From positions 1 to 63,142 of the forward strand of contig NZ_JASJOM010000015.1 in the NCBI RefSeq assembly GCF_030271255.1: a stretch of 63,142 nt of DNA, given 5' to 3'. Below are positions 42,675-51,439 of this stretch, piece by piece. The notes under the pieces were generated by a model. The model was not told the DNA's origin. It ran no database searches and worked only from the letters and a program-made list of their open reading frames with translations. The DNA is from Peribacillus folii (lineage in GTDB: Bacteria; Bacillota; Bacilli; Bacillales; DSM-1321). Every line of letters starts with the position of its first letter. Positions within the stretch are counted from its first letter, which is position 1. Made by a program: the position numbers and the translations under genes.

Positions 42675-42684
42675 TTATGCAAGA

Positions 42685-43044
42685 TTACTTAACTTCAACG
42701 CCAGCTCCAACTTCTTCAAGTTTAGCTTTGATTTCTTCAGCTTCTTCTTTAGAAGCAGCTTCTTTGATTGGTTTTGGAGTGTTATCAACAAGTTCTTTTG
42801 CTTCTTTAAGTCCAAGACCTGTTACTTCACGAACAGCTTTGATAACTTTGATTTTTTGATCTCCAGCAGATGTAAGGATTACATCAAACTCAGTTTTTTC
42901 TTCAGCAGCAGCGCCACCAGCAGCAGCAACAGCTACAGGTGCAGCAGCAGTTACGCCAAATTCTTCTTCGATTGCTTTTACAAGGTCGTTTAATTCTAAA
43001 ACAGTCATGTTTTTAACTGCTTCAATGATTTGATCTTTAGTCAT
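42685..43044 (-). CDS. rplL: 50S ribosomal protein L7/L12
   Basis: 119 residues, starting [20 protein letters not shown] at 43044 with GAGGAGG upstream. The N-terminal dimerisation helices, Ala-rich hinge ([17 protein letters not shown]) and C-terminal factor-recruiting domain ([20 protein letters not shown]) are clear. It lies 63 bases after rplJ and forms the stalk with L10. Confidence 0.98.
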   Translation of the reverse strand: MTKDQIIEAVKNMTVLELNDLVKAIEEEFGVTAAAPVAVAAAGGAAAEEKTEFDVILTSAGDQKIKVIKAVREVTGLGLKEAKELVDNTPKPIKEAASKEEAEEIKAKLEEVGAGVEVK

Positions 43045-43107
43045 TGTTATTTCCTCCTCGAAATGGTTGGTTTTTTTGTGGTATGGCAGGCAGGTCAAGC
43101 GATTAGC

Positions 43108-43608
43108 TTACGCGCCTTGTTCTTCTTTTTGTTCTGCAACTGCTTTTGTAGCAAGAGCAAGTCCGCGCATAGGTGCTTGTAGCACGCTGAGTAGCATTGA
43201 AAGTAGGCCTTCGCGTGAAGGTAGTTCTGCAAGAGCTTTAATTTCTTCAGCAGTTGCAACGTTTCCTTCGATAACTCCAGCTTTGATTTCTAACGCTTCA
43301 TGTTTTTTCGCAAAATCGTTAAGGATTTTTGCTGGCGCGATAACATCTTCAGTTGAGAATGCAATTGCGTTTGGTCCTGTTAATGATTCGTTCAAAGCGC
43401 TAAGCTCAGCACTTTCAGCAGCACGGCGAGTCAAAGAGTTTTTGTAAACTTTAAACTCAACGCCAGCTTCACGAAGTTGCTTACGAAGTTCTGTTACTTC
43501 AGCAACAGTCAATCCACGATAGTCAACAACTACAGTCGATTGGCTTGCAGTTAATTTCTCAGAAATCTCAGCAACGATCTTTTGCTTTTGTTCAATAATT
43601 GCGTTCAT
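43108..43608 (-). CDS. rplJ: 50S ribosomal protein L10
   Basis: 166 residues, starting [20 protein letters not shown] at 43608 with AGGAGGTG upstream. L10 anchors the L12 dimers on 23S rRNA. The L10-L12 complex represses its own operon by binding the leader found just upstream. [20 protein letters not shown] and [14 protein letters not shown] are signatures. Confidence 0.98.
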   Translation of the reverse strand: MNAIIEQKQKIVAEISEKLTASQSTVVVDYRGLTVAEVTELRKQLREAGVEFKVYKNSLTRRAAESAELSALNESLTGPNAIAFSTEDVIAPAKILNDFAKKHEALEIKAGVIEGNVATAEEIKALAELPSREGLLSMLLSVLQAPMRGLALATKAVAEQKEEQGA

Positions 43609-43654
43609 CCTTACACCTCCTGTAGATTTGCTTGAAAACATTCATACCGTTTCA

Positions 43655-43691
43655 AAGAAAAAGCCTTCATCTCTATTGCAGACATGAAGGC
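43655..43691 (-). terminator. attenuator terminator in the rplJL leader
   Basis: On the minus strand GCCTTCAT pairs with ATGAAGGC around a 13-base loop and is followed by TTTTTC. It lies between the L10 leader and the rplJ ribosome site, so termination here would switch rplJL off. Confidence 0.75.
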
Positions 43692-43783
43692 AGTAATTTC
43701 AAAGGTTATAGTCGATGACTATTCTTATCGAATTACCTCGGCAGGGAATTAAGCTCTTAAAGGAGCACCTACTGTCTACGGTA
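43692..43783 (-). ncRNA. L10 leader RNA
   Basis: The minus-strand leader contains CCGTAGACAGTAGGTG followed by CTTAATTCCCTGCCGAGGT, the conserved blocks of the L10 leader found upstream of rplJ in Firmicutes. L10(L12)4 binding to it, combined with the downstream terminator hairpin, is the likely autogenous control. Confidence 0.85.
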
Positions 43784-43848
43784 CAAATGATATTCATTTA
43801 TTCACAACAAAACTTATTAAAACATAATAGTTTTGGAATGTCAATTAA

Positions 43849-44541
43849 TTATTTGAAAGTAGAAGGATCGACTTTCACGCCAGGGCCCATAGTAGTCGTT
43901 ACAGAAACGTTTTTCATGTAAGTCCCTTTAGCAGCCGCAGGTTTAACTTTAAGCAATGTATCATAGATAGTAGTGAAGTTTTCCACTAGCTTAGCATCTT
44001 CGAAAGATACTTTGCCGATTGGAGCGTGGATGTTTCCAGCTTTATCTACGCGGTATTCAACTTTACCAGCTTTGATTTCATTGACAGCTTTAGTCACGTC
44101 AAAAGTTACTGTGCCAGTTTTAGGGTTAGGCATTAATCCTTTAGGTCCTAAAACGCGTCCAAGTTTACCAACTTCACCCATCATGTCTGGAGTCGCTACG
44201 ATAACATCGAATTCGAACCATCCTTGTTGGATTTTGTTAATGTAGTCAGATTCGCCAACGTAGTCAGCACCAGCAGCTTCCGCTTCTTTTGCTTTTTCGC
44301 CTTTAGCGAAAACTAATACGCGTTGAGTTTTACCAGTACCATTCGGAAGAACAACCGCTCCACGAATTTGTTGGTCAGCTTTCTTAGGGTCTACGCCTAA
44401 ACGGAAAGCAACTTCAACAGTCGCATCGAATTTTGCGAAGTTAGCTTTTTTAGCCACTTCAATTGCTTCAGTTACAGCATAAGCCTTAGATACTTCTACA
44501 AGCTTAGCTGCTTCAAGATACTTTTTACCTTTTTTAGCCAT
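43849..44541 (-). CDS. rplA: 50S ribosomal protein L1
   Basis: 230 residues. L1 forms the mobile stalk near the E site and can repress the rplK-rplA message. [31 protein letters not shown] [16 protein letters not shown] and [20 protein letters not shown] are diagnostic. It lies 104 bases after rplK. Confidence 0.98.
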   Translation of the reverse strand: MAKKGKKYLEAAKLVEVSKAYAVTEAIEVAKKANFAKFDATVEVAFRLGVDPKKADQQIRGAVVLPNGTGKTQRVLVFAKGEKAKEAEAAGADYVGESDYINKIQQGWFEFDVIVATPDMMGEVGKLGRVLGPKGLMPNPKTGTVTFDVTKAVNEIKAGKVEYRVDKAGNIHAPIGKVSFEDAKLVENFTTIYDTLLKVKPAAAKGTYMKNVSVTTTMGPGVKVDPSTFK

Positions 44542-44594
44542 GATATAAATCCTCCTAAATTGTGGTTTTAACGGAATGACCTCCCACGAATAAA

Positions 44595-44617
44595 GGTTGC
44601 GAGTATCAATCGCAACC
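44595..44617 (-). promoter_or_regulatory. rplK-rplA intercistronic hairpin, possible L1 site
   Basis: On the minus strand GGTTGCGA pairs perfectly with TCGCAACC around seven bases, followed later by GTGGGAGGTC near the rplA start. Its position and purine-rich flank fit an L1 translational operator. That function is inferred. Confidence 0.45.
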
Positions 44618-44645
44618 CCGTAGAAACAAATAGCATTTACATGGA

Positions 44646-45071
44646 TTAGTCTTCGATGACGATACCCATGCTGCGAGCAGTACCTTCGACCATACGCATT
44701 GCAGACTCAACGTTTGCAGCGTTTAGGTCAGGCATTTTAGTTTCAGCAATCTCGCGCACTTGATCACGCTTGACTGTAGCAACTTTATTACGGTTAGGTT
44801 CTCCAGAACCAGACTCAATACCTGCCACTTTCTTAAGCAATACTGCAGCCGGTGGAGTTTTTGTAATGAATGTAAATGAACGGTCTTCAAATACCGTGAT
44901 TTCAACAGGAATAATTAGACCAGCTTGATCTGCTGTACGAGCGTTGAACTCCTTACAGAATCCCATGATGTTTACACCAGCTTGACCTAATGCAGGACCG
45001 ACTGGCGGTGCCGGATTCGCTTTACCAGCAGGAATTTGCAATTTAACCATTTTAATTACTTTTTTAGCCAC
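44646..45071 (-). CDS. rplK: 50S ribosomal protein L11
   Basis: 141 residues, starting at a GTG (45071) that gives [20 protein letters not shown], with AAGGAGGTG upstream. L11 forms the GTPase-associated centre, activates RelA and binds thiopeptides. [20 protein letters not shown] is the proline-rich signature. It has its own promoter after nusG. Confidence 0.98.
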   Translation of the reverse strand: MAKKVIKMVKLQIPAGKANPAPPVGPALGQAGVNIMGFCKEFNARTADQAGLIIPVEITVFEDRSFTFITKTPPAAVLLKKVAGIESGSGEPNRNKVATVKRDQVREIAETKMPDLNAANVESAMRMVEGTARSMGIVIED

Positions 45072-45205
45072 GAGACACACCTCCTTATAAGTCCGTGATG
45101 TGGTAATAGGGGTATACCCTCCCACTCATCTTGAATTCTTTATATATTAATAAAGAATGCTTGTATCGTTGAGGCCTAAAAATTTGAAACATACTGACCT
45201 TTGAA

Positions 45206-45234
45206 ATTTTACCACTTTCAAATGGCAATTTCAA
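45206..45234 (-). promoter_or_regulatory. rplK promoter
   Basis: On the minus strand -35 TTGAAA (45229-45234), a 17-base spacer and -10 TAAAAT (45206-45211). The -35 lies 12 bases beyond the nusG stop. The leader contains an AT-rich hairpin (TTCTTTA/TAAAGAA). Confidence 0.65.
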
Positions 45235-45246
45235 GTTTTTTTCCGT

Positions 45247-45780
45247 TTATAATTTTTCCACTTGATTAAAATCAAGTTCAACCGGTGTATCGCGGCCAAA
45301 CATATTGACTAGCACCCTTACTTTACCTTTATCTTTATCAAGTTCTTCTATCGGTCCTGCAAAGGTTGCAAATGGTCCTTCTTTAACTTGAACTGTATCG
45401 CCGAGTTCAAAATCAACTTCGATCTTGCTTTCATCGACGCCCATTCGTTTAAGTACGACTTCGATTTCTTCGGGAAGTAACGCAGTCGGCTTGGAGCCGG
45501 CCCCCGCTGAACCTACAAAGCCAGTTACTCCAGGTGTATTCCGGACTACATACCAGGAGTCATCCGTCATGATGATCTCCACCAGTACATATCCAGGGAA
45601 TACTTTCTTTTTGGTCACTTTCTTTTTGCCATCTTTCATTTCCGTTTCTTCTTCTTCAGGAACGACAACCCGGAAGATCTTATCTTCCATCCCCATCGTT
45701 TCTACACGTTTTTCCAAGTTAGCTTTAACCTTGTTTTCATAACCTGAATAAGTGTGAACTACATACCAATTCTTTTCCAT
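45247..45780 (-). CDS. nusG: transcription termination/antitermination factor NusG
   Basis: 177 residues, the B. subtilis length. The N-terminal NGN domain (MEKNWYVVHTYSGYENKVKA and VFPGYVLVEI) binds RNA polymerase, and the C-terminal KOW domain (VKEGPFATFAGPIEELDKDK) contacts S10 or Rho. In B. subtilis NusG promotes pausing. The nearest good Shine-Dalgarno (GGGAGGGAAGG) ends 18 bases before the ATG, and a 5-bp hairpin lies between them. secE lies 246 bases upstream beyond a hairpin. Confidence 0.97.
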   Translation of the reverse strand: MEKNWYVVHTYSGYENKVKANLEKRVETMGMEDKIFRVVVPEEEETEMKDGKKKVTKKKVFPGYVLVEIIMTDDSWYVVRNTPGVTGFVGSAGAGSKPTALLPEEIEVVLKRMGVDESKIEVDFELGDTVQVKEGPFATFAGPIEELDKDKGKVRVLVNMFGRDTPVELDFNQVEKL

Positions 45781-45785
45781 GTGTT

Positions 45786-45809
45786 AGGACTTTAACGTCC
45801 TTCCCTCCC
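45786..45809 (-). promoter_or_regulatory. structured ribosome-binding site of nusG
   Basis: On the minus strand GGAGGG lies well upstream of the ATG. AGGAC (45797-45801) and GTCCT (45786-45790) can pair around a six-base loop in between, bringing the Shine-Dalgarno to a normal effective distance from the start. Confidence 0.5.
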
Positions 45810-45954
45810 TGCAATCCATCATTTTCTTTATTGAGCTTTATCTTTGAACGTTTTAGCCAAAAACCAGTTCCGGCGTCATCCCGACTTAACAAGAATATTT
45901 TTGTGATGTTCCATGGTGCAGCAGTGCACGATTTGAATATAAAAAAGACAAATT

Positions 45955-45976
45955 AAAAAACCCGTTTCCGGGCTTT
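45955..45976 (-). terminator. secE-nusG intercistronic terminator
   Basis: On the minus strand AAGCCCG pairs with CGGGTT around GAAA and is followed by T6. It lies about 50 bases after secE and could separate nusG from rpmG-secE or set their ratio. Confidence 0.75.
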
Positions 45977-46026
45977 TCTGCTGACACATATTATTCTATC
46001 ACTATTATACCTTATTTTCGAATCTC

Positions 46027-46209
46027 TTATTCAATAACTAAGCGAATTAATTCGGAAATGCCCAAATCGACCACAGTAAAGAATAAAGCCATAAATATTA
46101 CAGTCGTGACCACCACGATTGTATATTTGGTAAGCTCCTTGCGTTTTGGCCAGCTTACTTTTTGCATTTCGCGAATGACACCGCTGAAAAATTCGGTAAA
46201 ACGTTTCAT
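46027..46209 (-). CDS. secE: SecE, protein translocase subunit
   Basis: 60 residues with a cytosolic amphipathic helix (FSGVIREMQKVSWPKRKELT) and one membrane segment (VVVTTVIFMALFFTVVDLGI), the short Gram-positive form. It clamps SecY. The ATG at 46209 has GGAGG eight bases upstream. It lies between rpmG and nusG. Confidence 0.97.
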   Translation of the reverse strand: MKRFTEFFSGVIREMQKVSWPKRKELTKYTIVVVTTVIFMALFFTVVDLGISELIRLVIE

Positions 46210-46265
46210 GAATGTATCCTCCAAGCATTAGACAGCTTGCTTCTGTCAATCTATTTATAAAACAA

Positions 46266-46415
46266 TTATTTCGTTTCTTTATGAATTGTATGTGCATTGC
46301 ATGTCCTGCAAAATTTCTTGATTTCAAGGCGTTCGCCGCTTGTCGATTGTTTACTTTCATAGCTGTAATTTCTTGAACCGCAATCCATGCAGGCAAGAAC
46401 GATTTTTTTTGGCAT
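46266..46415 (-). CDS. rpmG: 50S ribosomal protein L33, zinc-binding type
   Basis: A small protein of 49 residues, starting [24 protein letters not shown] (C9/C12) and CRTC (C36/C39) bind zinc; the C-terminal half reads [17 protein letters not shown]. It starts at 46415 with GGAAAGGTG upstream and precedes secE, the usual Bacillus order. Confidence 0.96.
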   Translation of the reverse strand: MPKKIVLACMDCGSRNYSYESKQSTSGERLEIKKFCRTCNAHTIHKETK

Positions 46416-46449
46416 TAGATACACCTTTCCTATCTACCATATCCATAAA

Positions 46450-46478
46450 ACCTTATCATGGCTGTCTTTTATTGTCAA
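46450..46478 (-). promoter_or_regulatory. rpmG-secE promoter
   Basis: On the minus strand a consensus -35 TTGACA (46473-46478), a 17-base spacer and TAAGGT (46450-46455). The leader to rpmG is about 30 bases. Confidence 0.65.
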
Positions 46479-46613
46479 TATCAAACCGGGATTGAACAGA
46501 TATGGTTATCGTTAGGATGAACCTTTATACCAGTTATCCAAATAGAACTTAGTGAATAATAAATTTCCTAGTGGAGAAGGGACAGATGAAATTAAGCGGA
46601 AAAAGCGGAGGGA

Positions 46614-47264
46614 TTATAAACTGATTTCCCTTACTTCCAAATAGCGCTCGAGCTTTCTTTTCACCCGTTGAAGGGCGTTGTCGATTGACTTAACATGCCT
46701 GTTCAATTCTTCGGAAATTTCTTGGTAGGTTTGTCCATCCAGGTAAAGAGCCAATACTTTTCTCTCAAGATCGCTCAGGAGCTCGGCCATCTTCAATTCG
46801 ATATCGTCAAACTCTTCTTGGTTGATGATCAGTTCTTCCGGGTCCAGTACTTTCGTACCCGAGATGATATCCATAAGAGTTCGGTCCGATTCCTCATCGT
46901 AAATGGGCTTGTCCAGGGAAACATAGGAATTGAGCGGAATATGTTTTTGACGTGTTGCTGTTTTAATGGCTGTAATGATTTGCCTCGTAATGCATAGTTC
47001 TGCAAATGCTTTAAAAGAGGATAACTTATCTCCTTTAAAATCACGGACGGCCTTATAAAGTCCAATCATACCTTCTTGCACGATGTCTTCCTTGTCGGCA
47101 CCAATCAAGAAATAAGTCCTTGCCTTTGCTCTTACGAAATTACGATATTTTTGGATCAAATAATCCAGCGCTTCACTGTCACCGGTGTGAACCAACCCTA
47201 TCAATTCATCATCATCAAACTGCAGATATTTTTCGTTCAGCTTCATTCCGAATTTGAGACCCAC
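46614..47264 (-). CDS. sigH: RNA polymerase sigma-H factor
   Basis: 216 residues (218 in B. subtilis). Sigma-H directs transition-state and early sporulation genes. Region 2 (LDYLIQKYRNFVRAKARTYF, DKEDIVQEGMIGLYKAVRDF) and the region 4 helix-turn-helix (LDGQTYQEISEELNRHVKSI) are clear. It starts at a GTG (47264) eight bases after AGGGGG. A sigma-A-type promoter lies directly upstream. No gene lies in the 200 bases between sigH and rpmG. Confidence 0.97.
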   Translation of the reverse strand: MGLKFGMKLNEKYLQFDDDELIGLVHTGDSEALDYLIQKYRNFVRAKARTYFLIGADKEDIVQEGMIGLYKAVRDFKGDKLSSFKAFAELCITRQIITAIKTATRQKHIPLNSYVSLDKPIYDEESDRTLMDIISGTKVLDPEELIINQEEFDDIELKMAELLSDLERKVLALYLDGQTYQEISEELNRHVKSIDNALQRVKRKLERYLEVREISL

Positions 47265-47297
47265 ATTATATCCCCCTGACCTGACTCAGATAGAAAT

Positions 47298-47327
47298 ATT
47301 ATACAGCAGGTAAAATTTACCCGTCAA
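47298..47327 (-). promoter_or_regulatory. sigH promoter
   Basis: On the minus strand -35 TTGACG (47322-47327), an 18-base spacer and a perfect -10 TATAAT (47298-47303), squeezed between the rae1 stop and sigH. Confidence 0.7.
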
Positions 47328-47331
47328 TGGT

Positions 47332-47841
47332 TCAAATCTTCCCGCGGCGCCATTTTTCGAAAATTTCTGCCACTTCTTCACTTAAAGGAATTTTGCCAGA
47401 CGGTTTGATCGTAGTTGTTTTTCTGACATCTTTCTTGATTTCCCCTTGGATTTCTTCCATTTCGATGAGCAGTTCACGAGCTGATTTCCTTAGAGCCCCT
47501 TGGCCAAAGATCACCCATTGCTCGGTGAAGTCAGAGGTGGCCACTTGAATTTGCGTTTTGACATTATTCAGCTCAATGGCCAGCTTTTCTATTCTCTCAT
47601 CAGCCGTTTCATTTTCTTTTGTAAAAATTACGTCCACCTTATGATTTTTGAAAATACGGGCAATTCCCTGAACATATTGGGCATCGAATACGACAATTAC
47701 GCGGAATCCGGTAAATGCTTGGTACTCGGCCATCATTTCAATCAATTTATCTCTTGCGGCAGCAAGATCCCGTTCTTTTAATTCTCTCAGTACCGGCCAG
47801 GCTCCTATAATGTTATAACCGTCCACCAACAGAATATCCAT
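47332..47841 (-). CDS. rae1: Rae1 (YacP), ribosome-associated A-site endoribonuclease
   Basis: 169 residues, a NYN (PIN-like) domain. The acidic residues of ILLVDGYNIIGA, VVFDAQYVQG and VATSDFTEQWVIFGQGA form the nuclease site. In B. subtilis Rae1 enters the A site and cuts certain mRNAs during translation. It lies four bases after rlmB in the cysE-cysS-mrnC-rlmB-rae1 run. The ribosome site is weak (AGGA), so it may depend on coupling. Confidence 0.9.
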   Translation of the reverse strand: MDILLVDGYNIIGAWPVLRELKERDLAAARDKLIEMMAEYQAFTGFRVIVVFDAQYVQGIARIFKNHKVDVIFTKENETADERIEKLAIELNNVKTQIQVATSDFTEQWVIFGQGALRKSARELLIEMEEIQGEIKKDVRKTTTIKPSGKIPLSEEVAEIFEKWRRGKI

Positions 47842-47845
47842 CCGA

Positions 47846-48589
47846 TTATTGTCCTAAAGGGTTTCTTTTGCGATAGACCTCATACATCAATAACCCGGCT
47901 GCCACAGATGCATTTAACGAGGTTACTTTTCCTGCCATAGGCAAACGGATGAGGAAATCACATTTTTCTTTCATTAACCGGGCCATCCCTTTTCCTTCGC
48001 TTCCGATAACGAGACCGATCGGCATCTTTCCATCCATGTTACGGTAGTCATCACTGCCTTTCGCGTCCGTACCGACAATCCATACTCCGCGCTCTTTCAA
48101 CTCTTCCACCGCTCTTGATAAATTGGTGACGCGTGCCACCGGTATATACTCAATCGCACCTGTTGAAGCCTTGGCCACCGTCGCCGTTAAGCCTACCGCC
48201 CTTCTTTTAGGAATGATGATTCCATGGGCACCAACTGCATCAGCCGTTCTCATGATCGAGCCTAAGTTATGGGGATCTTCAATTTCATCAAGGATCATGA
48301 AAAAAGGTGCTTCGTCCCGTTCTGCCGCTTTTGCGAATAAGTCATCCAATTCCACATATTCATATGCCGCAACTTGGGCGACAACACCTTGATGGATGCC
48401 TTCAACCATTTGGTCAATCTTTTTCTTCGGGACGATTTGCATAAATACTTTCTTTTCCTTTGCCAGTCCGATGAGCGGCTGCATGGAGCCTTTTTGCGAC
48501 CCCTCCGCTATCCAAATCTTATTAATATCCCGTTCGGAGCGAAGAGCTTCCAAAACGGGGTTCCTTCCAATGATATATTCTTCACTCAT
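47846..48589 (-). CDS. rlmB: 23S rRNA 2'-O-methyltransferase RlmB (YacO)
   Basis: 247 residues of the SPOUT (SpoU/TrmH) family, with an N-terminal substrate-binding domain and the knotted SAM domain: [20 protein letters not shown] (motif 1), [16 protein letters not shown] (motif 2) and [20 protein letters not shown] (motif 3). It methylates the ribose of a conserved 23S guanosine. It overlaps the mrnC stop by four bases, with AAGGGGCG upstream. Confidence 0.95.
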   Translation of the reverse strand: MSEEYIIGRNPVLEALRSERDINKIWIAEGSQKGSMQPLIGLAKEKKVFMQIVPKKKIDQMVEGIHQGVVAQVAAYEYVELDDLFAKAAERDEAPFFMILDEIEDPHNLGSIMRTADAVGAHGIIIPKRRAVGLTATVAKASTGAIEYIPVARVTNLSRAVEELKERGVWIVGTDAKGSDDYRNMDGKMPIGLVIGSEGKGMARLMKEKCDFLIRLPMAGKVTSLNASVAAGLLMYEVYRKRNPLGQ

Positions 48590-49008
48590 GGGTTACGCCC
48601 CTTTTCTTCTTCAATGTATTCAATCGCTTTTTTTATGAGTTCTTCCATTCTTTCTATTCGGCCTGATAGATACAAATAGCCCATCAGTGCCTCGAAGGCT
48701 GTACTGTAGCGATACGTTTGCACATCCGTATTTTTTGGGACAGTACCTGATTTCGCATTACGGCCCCGCCGAACGACAGCAGTTTCCTCTTCCGATAACC
48801 AATTTGACTCCAAGAAATGATGGATGATTTTGTTTTGAGCTTTAGCCGCTACGAATGATGTAGCTTTCTTATGCAGCAAATTGGGCTTGACCGCTCCGTT
48901 TTGAATGAGGTGGTGCCGGATATACGTCTCGTATACGGCATCACCTATATAAGCTAAAGCAAGGCTGTTCAGCATTTTTGCATCTATTTTACTATCGTAA
49001 TGAAGCAT
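48586..49008 (-). CDS. mrnC: Mini-ribonuclease III (MrnC)
   Basis: 140 residues: an RNase III catalytic domain without a double-stranded-RNA-binding domain. It matures 23S rRNA ends in Bacillus. [18 protein letters not shown] holds the signature acidic residues and [13 protein letters not shown] the second acidic site. It lies six bases after cysS. Confidence 0.96.
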   Translation of the reverse strand: MLHYDSKIDAKMLNSLALAYIGDAVYETYIRHHLIQNGAVKPNLLHKKATSFVAAKAQNKIIHHFLESNWLSEEETAVVRRGRNAKSGTVPKNTDVQTYRYSTAFEALMGYLYLSGRIERMEELIKKAIEYIEEEKGRNP

Positions 49009-49014
49009 TATTCC

Positions 49015-50412
49015 TTACCCTCTTTTCCATCTTGTACCTTGAGGGGTATCCTCTAATATGATATTCATGCTTTTCAAGCGATCACGAATTTCATCGGATA
49101 ACCCAAAATCGCGGTCTTTACGCGCTTGAATTCTTTGTTGGATCAAGCCTTCGATCTCTTCATCCAACAGCCCATCCTCTTCCAGGGAGAGACCCAGGAC
49201 AGAAAATAAGGTATTGAATTTTTCAAGGAAAGCATCGATGACATCCTTATGTGTATTTTTCTCCATCAAGTAATAATTTGCTTGTTTCGAGAGTTCAAAA
49301 AGGATGGAAATGGCATTGGCTGTATTGAAGTCATCGTCCATTTCAACAATGAATTGATCCTGCAGCCCATTAACCTTTGCCAGCCAGGCCTCATTGTTTT
49401 CAGTCAATCCGTCGCTTGATTGGAGGCGGTGCTTTAAGTTTTGGTAAGATGTCTTCAGCCGATCCAGGGCCGCCTTGACATTTTCAAGCACTTCTTCGCT
49501 ATAGTTGATGGGATGGCGATAATGAACCGACAACATGAAGAACCGCAACACTTGTGGATCGTGATTCCTGATGATGTCATGAACAAGGACGAAATTCCCT
49601 AATGATTTGGACATTTTTTCATTATCAATATTTATATACCCATTATGCATCCAATAATTCGCAAAGGTCTTTCCTGTCAATGCTTCGGATTGTGCAATTT
49701 CATTTTCGTGATGCGGGAAGGCAAGGTCTTGACCGCCTGCATGGATGTCGATTGTATCGCCTAAATACTTCTTGACCATTGCCGAGCATTCGATGTGCCA
49801 TCCGGGACGGCCATTCCCCCACGGACTCTCCCATGAAATCTCACCATCCTTAGCGGCCTTCCACAGGGCGAAATCAAGGGCATCTTGTTTTTTCTCGCCA
49901 ATTTCGATACGCGCCCCCACTCTTAACTCATCGATCGACTGGTGTGATAGTTTTCCATAGCCGTCGAATTTACGGGTCCGGAAATAAACGTCCCCCTCGG
50001 ATTCATAAGCGAACCCTTTTTCAATAAGTGTCGAGATGAACGCAATGATGGCATCCATGTTTTCGGTTACGGTAGGGTGGACATCCGCTTTTTTGCACCC
50101 GAGTGCAGATACATCTTCGAAATACGCCTCGATGAAGCGCTTTGATATCGTCGGGACATCTTCCCCCAATTCTTTTGCGGCACGGATCAATTTATCGTCC
50201 ACATCCGTAAAATTGGAAACAAAATGTACGTCATATCCACGGTAATCCAAATACCTGCGAACGGTATCAAATACAATTGCCGGTCTGGCATTACCGATAT
50301 GGATGTAATTATAGACAGTTGGACCACATACGTACATCTTCACCTTGCCCTCTTCCATCGGAATGAAGGTCTCTTTTTTCCTGGTAGCCGTGTTATAAAT
50401 TTTAATCGTCAT
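49015..50412 (-). CDS. cysS: cysteinyl-tRNA synthetase
   Basis: 465 residues of class I. The HIGH-type IHIGNARP and the KMSKS motif [10 protein letters not shown] are present, as are the zinc ligands ([24 protein letters not shown]). It starts one base after cysE and lies downstream of the cysteine T-box, so it responds to uncharged tRNA-Cys. Confidence 0.98.
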   Translation of the reverse strand: MTIKIYNTATRKKETFIPMEEGKVKMYVCGPTVYNYIHIGNARPAIVFDTVRRYLDYRGYDVHFVSNFTDVDDKLIRAAKELGEDVPTISKRFIEAYFEDVSALGCKKADVHPTVTENMDAIIAFISTLIEKGFAYESEGDVYFRTRKFDGYGKLSHQSIDELRVGARIEIGEKKQDALDFALWKAAKDGEISWESPWGNGRPGWHIECSAMVKKYLGDTIDIHAGGQDLAFPHHENEIAQSEALTGKTFANYWMHNGYINIDNEKMSKSLGNFVLVHDIIRNHDPQVLRFFMLSVHYRHPINYSEEVLENVKAALDRLKTSYQNLKHRLQSSDGLTENNEAWLAKVNGLQDQFIVEMDDDFNTANAISILFELSKQANYYLMEKNTHKDVIDAFLEKFNTLFSVLGLSLEEDGLLDEEIEGLIQQRIQARKDRDFGLSDEIRDRLKSMNIILEDTPQGTRWKRG

Positions 50413-50413
50413 A

Positions 50414-51064
50414 TTATAAACTCCTTTCTTCCTGCTTCTGCTCAGCCAATTTCGCTTTCAGGAACCTGATTTCACTATCCATTTCTTTAAAGCGGTCGGC
50501 GATCGGATCCGGAAGATCACAATGATTCAGGTCTTTTTTAATTTTAATGCCATCTTGAATGACCACTTTGCCTGGAATGCCAACAACGGTTGAATTAGGC
50601 GGGACTTCCTTTAAAACGACAGATCCGGCACCAATCTTCGAATTCTCCCCGATAGTGATCGAACCCAGTACCTTAGCACCTGTTGCAATTAACACATTAT
50701 CCTTTATCGTCGGATGGCGTTTCCCCTTTTCCTTTCCTGTCCCTCCAAGCGTTACACCTTGAAAGACAGAAACATTATCACCGATCTCGCACGTTTCGCC
50801 GATGACGATCCCCATTCCATGGTCGATGAAGAAGCGGCGGCCGATGGTGGCTCCAGGATGGATTTCAACCCCGGTAAAAAAGCGGCTGATTTGGGATATA
50901 CTTCTCGCCAGGAAAAAAAACTTCTTCTTAAACAGCGCATGTGCCATCCTATGGCTCCAGATTGCATGTAAACCCGCATAAGTCAGAATGACCTCCAAAT
51001 AGCTGCGCGCAGCAGGGTCTTGATCAAAAACCACTTCGATATCCTCTTTAAACATCTTGAACAA
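50414..51064 (-). CDS. cysE: serine O-acetyltransferase
   Basis: 216 residues. It makes O-acetylserine from serine and acetyl-CoA, the first step of cysteine synthesis. The helical N-terminal part ([20 protein letters not shown]) precedes a left-handed beta-helix of hexapeptide repeats ([40 protein letters not shown]). The start is a TTG at 51064 giving MFKMFKED, about seven bases after a G7 run. An internal ATG three codons later is possible. It is the first gene after the T-box. Confidence 0.95.
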   Translation of the reverse strand: MFKMFKEDIEVVFDQDPAARSYLEVILTYAGLHAIWSHRMAHALFKKKFFFLARSISQISRFFTGVEIHPGATIGRRFFIDHGMGIVIGETCEIGDNVSVFQGVTLGGTGKEKGKRHPTIKDNVLIATGAKVLGSITIGENSKIGAGSVVLKEVPPNSTVVGIPGKVVIQDGIKIKKDLNHCDLPDPIADRFKEMDSEIRFLKAKLAEQKQEERSL

Positions 51065-51125
51065 AATGATCCCCCCCTATGTTCCGTACCTCTCCTACAT
51101 CCCCTATTTTGCTTTCTTTGCATAT

Positions 51126-51159
51126 AAAAAAGCGTCTCTGTCGAAATAGACAGAGACGC
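51126..51159 (-). terminator. T-box terminator hairpin
   Basis: A perfect 11-bp stem on the minus strand with a six-base loop and T6, competing with the antiterminator that contains TGGAACCGCG. Confidence 0.9.
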
Positions 51160-51395
51160 TTCAAGCGCGGTTCCACTCTGTTTGGCATGTACGAAACAGG
51201 TTAATCATGTCCCTGTCTTTCCATCCCCAACTTAAATCCCTGTAACGGAGGACATTCCGCCTGTGCCTACTATAAGTTAGTTCAGCAAAGGACTCAGGGG
51301 TGCATTTCGGAAAACGAGAGGCTTAAACCACTTTCAGCAGGTTATGGTTCTCTCTAAAAAGCATCGTTTCCTTACTTCTCCCCATCTACGCGTTC
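51126..51395 (-). promoter_or_regulatory. cysteine T-box leader
   Basis: On the minus strand this holds the T-box core AGTGGAACCGCG (TGGAACCGCG at 51166-51175) and a Stem I region with GAGAAGTAAGGAAACGATGC. The specifier codon TGC (51302-51304) sits in GAAATGCACCCC and pairs with the tRNA-Cys anticodon. The terminator lies at 51126-51159 (GCGTCTCTGTC/GACAGAGACGC then T6). Uncharged tRNA-Cys should stabilise the antiterminator and switch on cysE-cysS. Confidence 0.93.
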
Positions 51396-51439
51396 TTTTG
51401 TAAGATTATTAAATACTATATTACATTTTTGACTAATTG

